DNA of 24,068 bases. It comes from Clostridium_AI sp002297865. GTDB taxonomy: Bacteria; Bacillota; Clostridia; Lachnospirales; Lachnospiraceae. The notes under the pieces were generated by a model. The model worked only from the letters and a program-made list of their open reading frames with translations, was not told the origin of the DNA and made no database searches. Location of the stretch: NCBI GenBank assembly GCA_937903005.1, contig CALFNR010000190.1:1-24068 (forward strand). Direction: 5' to 3'. Position numbers and translations under genes: made by a program. This document shows positions 22,246-24,068 of the stretch, in pieces. Within the stretch, counting starts at the first letter, position 1; each line of letters opens with the position of its first letter.

Positions 22246-23103
22246 TTATGAAAGTCTGTCTTCAGGAACGCCTTTCAGTTCACCGGTCTTTGTAGAGCGG
22301 GTCTTTCTGATAGCGCGCTTGCGCTTTGGCTTTTCTTCAACCGGTGCTGCTGTCTTAACTCCAGCCAGCTCTGGGTCGATCATAATTCGTCCGCAATATT
22401 CGCATACGATAATCTTTTTGTGCATCTTGATGTCAAGCTGTCGCTGTGGCGGAATCTTGTTGAAGCAACCGCCGCAGGCATCACGCTGTACGTATACAAT
22501 ACCGAGTCCGTTGCGTGCGTTCTTGCGGATACGCTTAAAGCTTGCGAGCAGACGCGGTTCGATTTTTACCTCCAGGTCTTTAGCTTTTTCCTTGAGTCTT
22601 TCCTCTTCGGCTCTTGTCTCCTCAACGATTTCGTCGAGCTCATTCTTCTTTTCTTCGAGAGCCTGGTTGCGGTCGGCGATAAGCTCCTCGGTATGTTTCA
22701 AGTCATGCTGGCGCTCGTCAATTTTTGTTGCAGCCTCGCGTATTTTTTTGTTGCAGAGTTCTATTTCCAGAGTTTGGAATTCGATTTCCTTGCTCAGAGT
22801 GTCATACTCGCGGTTGTTCTTAACATCGTCGAGCTGCTTCTTGTAGCGCTCCACGCTTGCCTGTGCCTCGTTGATTTCAGCTTTCTTTTGGGCTACAGCC
22901 TGCTGGAAGTCTTCAATCTCGCCCTTAATCTTCTCTACACGAGTGTTGAGTCCGGCGATTTCGTCTTCCAGGTCTTGTACCTCAAGAGGAAGTTCGCCTC
23001 TCAGTGCTTTCTTCTCGTCGATAGCCGACAAAGTGGTCTGCAACTGGTAGAGAGTCTTCAGTTTCTCTTCAACTGACAAGTCTGTTGGATCTTTTTTTGC
23101 CAT
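22246..23103 (-). CDS. Coiled-coil protein with C4 zinc ribbon (CT398/DUF164-type)
   Basis: 285 residues. After a short N-terminus, a helical coiled coil of about 185 residues shows heptad-like spacing, in an antiparallel hairpin arrangement typical of CT398-like proteins. The zinc ribbon follows with CGGC at about 213-216 and CEYC some 25 residues later. The end is a basic tail (KRKRAIRKTRSTK) of about 35 residues. These proteins are encoded beside Nif3 in many bacteria; the gene begins 7 nt after the Nif3-like stop, so they are co-transcribed. The exact role is unknown; a link to RNA, translation or envelope processes has been suggested for relatives. It is cytoplasmic, with no signal peptide. 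Confidence 0.88.
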   Translation of the reverse strand: MAKKDPTDLSVEEKLKTLYQLQTTLSAIDEKKALRGELPLEVQDLEDEIAGLNTRVEKIKGEIEDFQQAVAQKKAEINEAQASVERYKKQLDDVKNNREYDTLSKEIEFQTLEIELCNKKIREAATKIDERQHDLKHTEELIADRNQALEEKKNELDEIVEETRAEEERLKEKAKDLEVKIEPRLLASFKRIRKNARNGLGIVYVQRDACGGCFNKIPPQRQLDIKMHKKIIVCEYCGRIMIDPELAGVKTAAPVEEKPKRKRAIRKTRSTKTGELKGVPEDRLS

Positions 23104-23110
23104 ATTATTG

Positions 23111-23896
23111 TTACAAATAGATTATAGGATTCGTGTTGATACCTGAAAGTATTGTCTTTACTCCAGGGCACTCTTCCTCGATTATTGATTTAAATATTTC
23201 TTTTGTGAAATGTTCGCTTTGATAATGGCCTATTACAGTAATCTGTATTTCCTGTTCATGCGAAAAATACTCGTGGTAGTGCATCTCGCCAGTAACGAAA
23301 GCGTCGGCTCCGAGCTTGATGGCATCCGGCAGTAGGAACGAGCCTGCTCCTCCGCATATTGCCACTTTCCGTATTGGGCGGCGCAGTAGCTGATTGCATT
23401 GTACACATTCCACTTCGAAAGTTTTTTTGAGCATTATAACGAAGTCGTCGGCAGCCATAGGTTCGATGAATTCTCCTATGGTCCCGCTTCCGCACTTGAT
23501 GTCGTCGACCTGTTTCTCTGCAAAGAACGAAACATGAGAAAGTCCCATTTTCTCTGCGATTTTAAAGTTGACACCACCCTTTGCATTATCCATATTAGTA
23601 TGCATGGACAATATGGTGATGTCGTTTTTAATAGCCTTAGCCACAGTTCGTTGCACATCATTCTTGCCGAGTATTCTTTTTAGAGGATGGAATATCAGCG
23701 GGTGGTGTGAAACTATGAGGTTACACCCTTTTTCTATTGCCTCGTCTACGATATTCTCGGTCACGTCAAGACACAACAATGCCCCTGATACTTCCGCCTC
23801 TGTCAATCCAACCTGCAAGCCGGCATTATCGAAGCCTTCTTGTAGGGGCAGGGGCGCGAAACGTTCAAGGGCACTAACCACTTCTTTTATTTTCAC
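23111..23896 (-). CDS. Nif3-like dinuclear metal-binding protein
   Basis: 261 residues, the usual size of the short form without the inserted PII-like domain. MKIKEVVSALERFAPLPLQEGFDNAGLQVG starts the protein; then LLCLDVTENIVDEAI, NLIVSHHPLIFHPLKRI (the HHP metal site) and LSMHTNMDNAKGGVNFKIAE (second metal site, HTNxD). Near the end GADAFVTGEMHYHEYF and VIGHYQSEHF complete the metal cluster. Nif3/YqfO family proteins form hexamers with a two-metal centre; the substrate is not firmly known (GTP cyclohydrolase-like annotation is by name only). It is the first gene of a pair with the zinc-ribbon gene. A Bacteroidetes-type promoter lies upstream at 23961. Confidence 0.94.
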   Translation of the reverse strand: MKIKEVVSALERFAPLPLQEGFDNAGLQVGLTEAEVSGALLCLDVTENIVDEAIEKGCNLIVSHHPLIFHPLKRILGKNDVQRTVAKAIKNDITILSMHTNMDNAKGGVNFKIAEKMGLSHVSFFAEKQVDDIKCGSGTIGEFIEPMAADDFVIMLKKTFEVECVQCNQLLRRPIRKVAICGGAGSFLLPDAIKLGADAFVTGEMHYHEYFSHEQEIQITVIGHYQSEHFTKEIFKSIIEEECPGVKTILSGINTNPIIYL

Positions 23897-23960
23897 GCTT
23901 TTCAGCCTTTCTTTATTAATATTAGTTGCCCATTACGGGCATTATATATATAATAATGTG

Positions 23961-23991
23961 CAAATTTACGCATTTATTCCTTATCTGTGCA
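23961..23991 (-). promoter_or_regulatory. Promoter of the Nif3-zinc ribbon operon
   Basis: On the - strand TAAATTTG (23968-23961) matches TAnnTTTG, and TTG (23991-23989, next to a further CTTGC context) lies 20 nt upstream. The spacing is the same as in the promoters at 6862 and 8142. A small hairpin (GCCC/GGGC, 23928-23940) lies in the leader. Confidence 0.65.
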
Positions 23992-24068
23992 AGTTTATTC
24001 TTTTAAATTAATATGTTTTAACTACCCTCACAGTTGTGTGGCAAATCCTTGCTCAGTTAGAGTAAAAC

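Noticed and set aside
22420..23076. Long + frame opposite the zinc-ribbon coiled-coil gene
   Set aside because: It is a hydrophobic-looking mirror of the Glu/Lys-rich coiled coil and has no support as a gene.

Overview
The window looks like chromosomal DNA from a Bacteroidetes bacterium, most likely a Prevotella-like member of Bacteroidales. The evidence is: TAnnTTTG-type -7 promoter boxes with TTG-type -33 boxes about 20 nt upstream; secreted proteins whose predicted mature ends start with Gln; type IX secretion (T9SS)-like C-terminal tails; a membrane-anchored TPR-HTH regulator; and housekeeping genes (Nif3 plus zinc-ribbon coiled coil, FucP-type sugar MFS, GT2-DUF4922-SpoIID fusion) of Bacteroidales type. 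Species was not determined.

Left part (1-6660): seven tightly packed + strand genes, all with signal peptides and mostly 11-21 nt apart, ending in a strong intrinsic terminator. They encode a WG-repeat protein, an unrecognised 409-aa protein, two paralogous small proteins (LPP20/FlgT-like appearance) flanking an outer-membrane beta-barrel, and two proteins with CsgG/LpoB-like features (the first DUF6175-like). This is the best candidate here for an undescribed multi-protein envelope system.

Middle (6660-8790): a regulatory region with TTTGTCAT direct repeats and a palindrome, a promoter, and a 30-codon membrane micro-ORF ending in a two-tier hairpin terminator. Next is a convergent Rpn-type PD-(D/E)XK nuclease gene with five perfect 12-bp (GRAE) repeats in its 3' part, then a gene-free stretch with four copies of a CTACCGTT-containing repeat at an exact 22-bp period.

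8795-15447: a four-gene operon for secreted proteins. The second and fourth genes keep the layout of matrixin-like metalloproteases, but the HEXXH site is changed to RQMAH and QAIGK, so both look like pseudo-enzymes. The third and fourth end in T9SS-like sorting tails. A terminator follows, then a membrane-bound TPR/HTH regulator on the same strand. A hairpin sharing 18 identical bases with the one at 7111 closes this part.

Right part (15602-23896): less AT-rich - strand genes of core type. They are an AmpG-like MFS transporter placed 10 nt after a 1278-aa GT2 + GalT/Ap4A-phosphorylase-like + SpoIID fusion (suggesting peptidoglycan fragment uptake and recycling), a FucP-family sugar transporter, and the conserved Nif3/zinc-ribbon pair. 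No tRNA, rRNA, CRISPR array or insertion sequence was seen.
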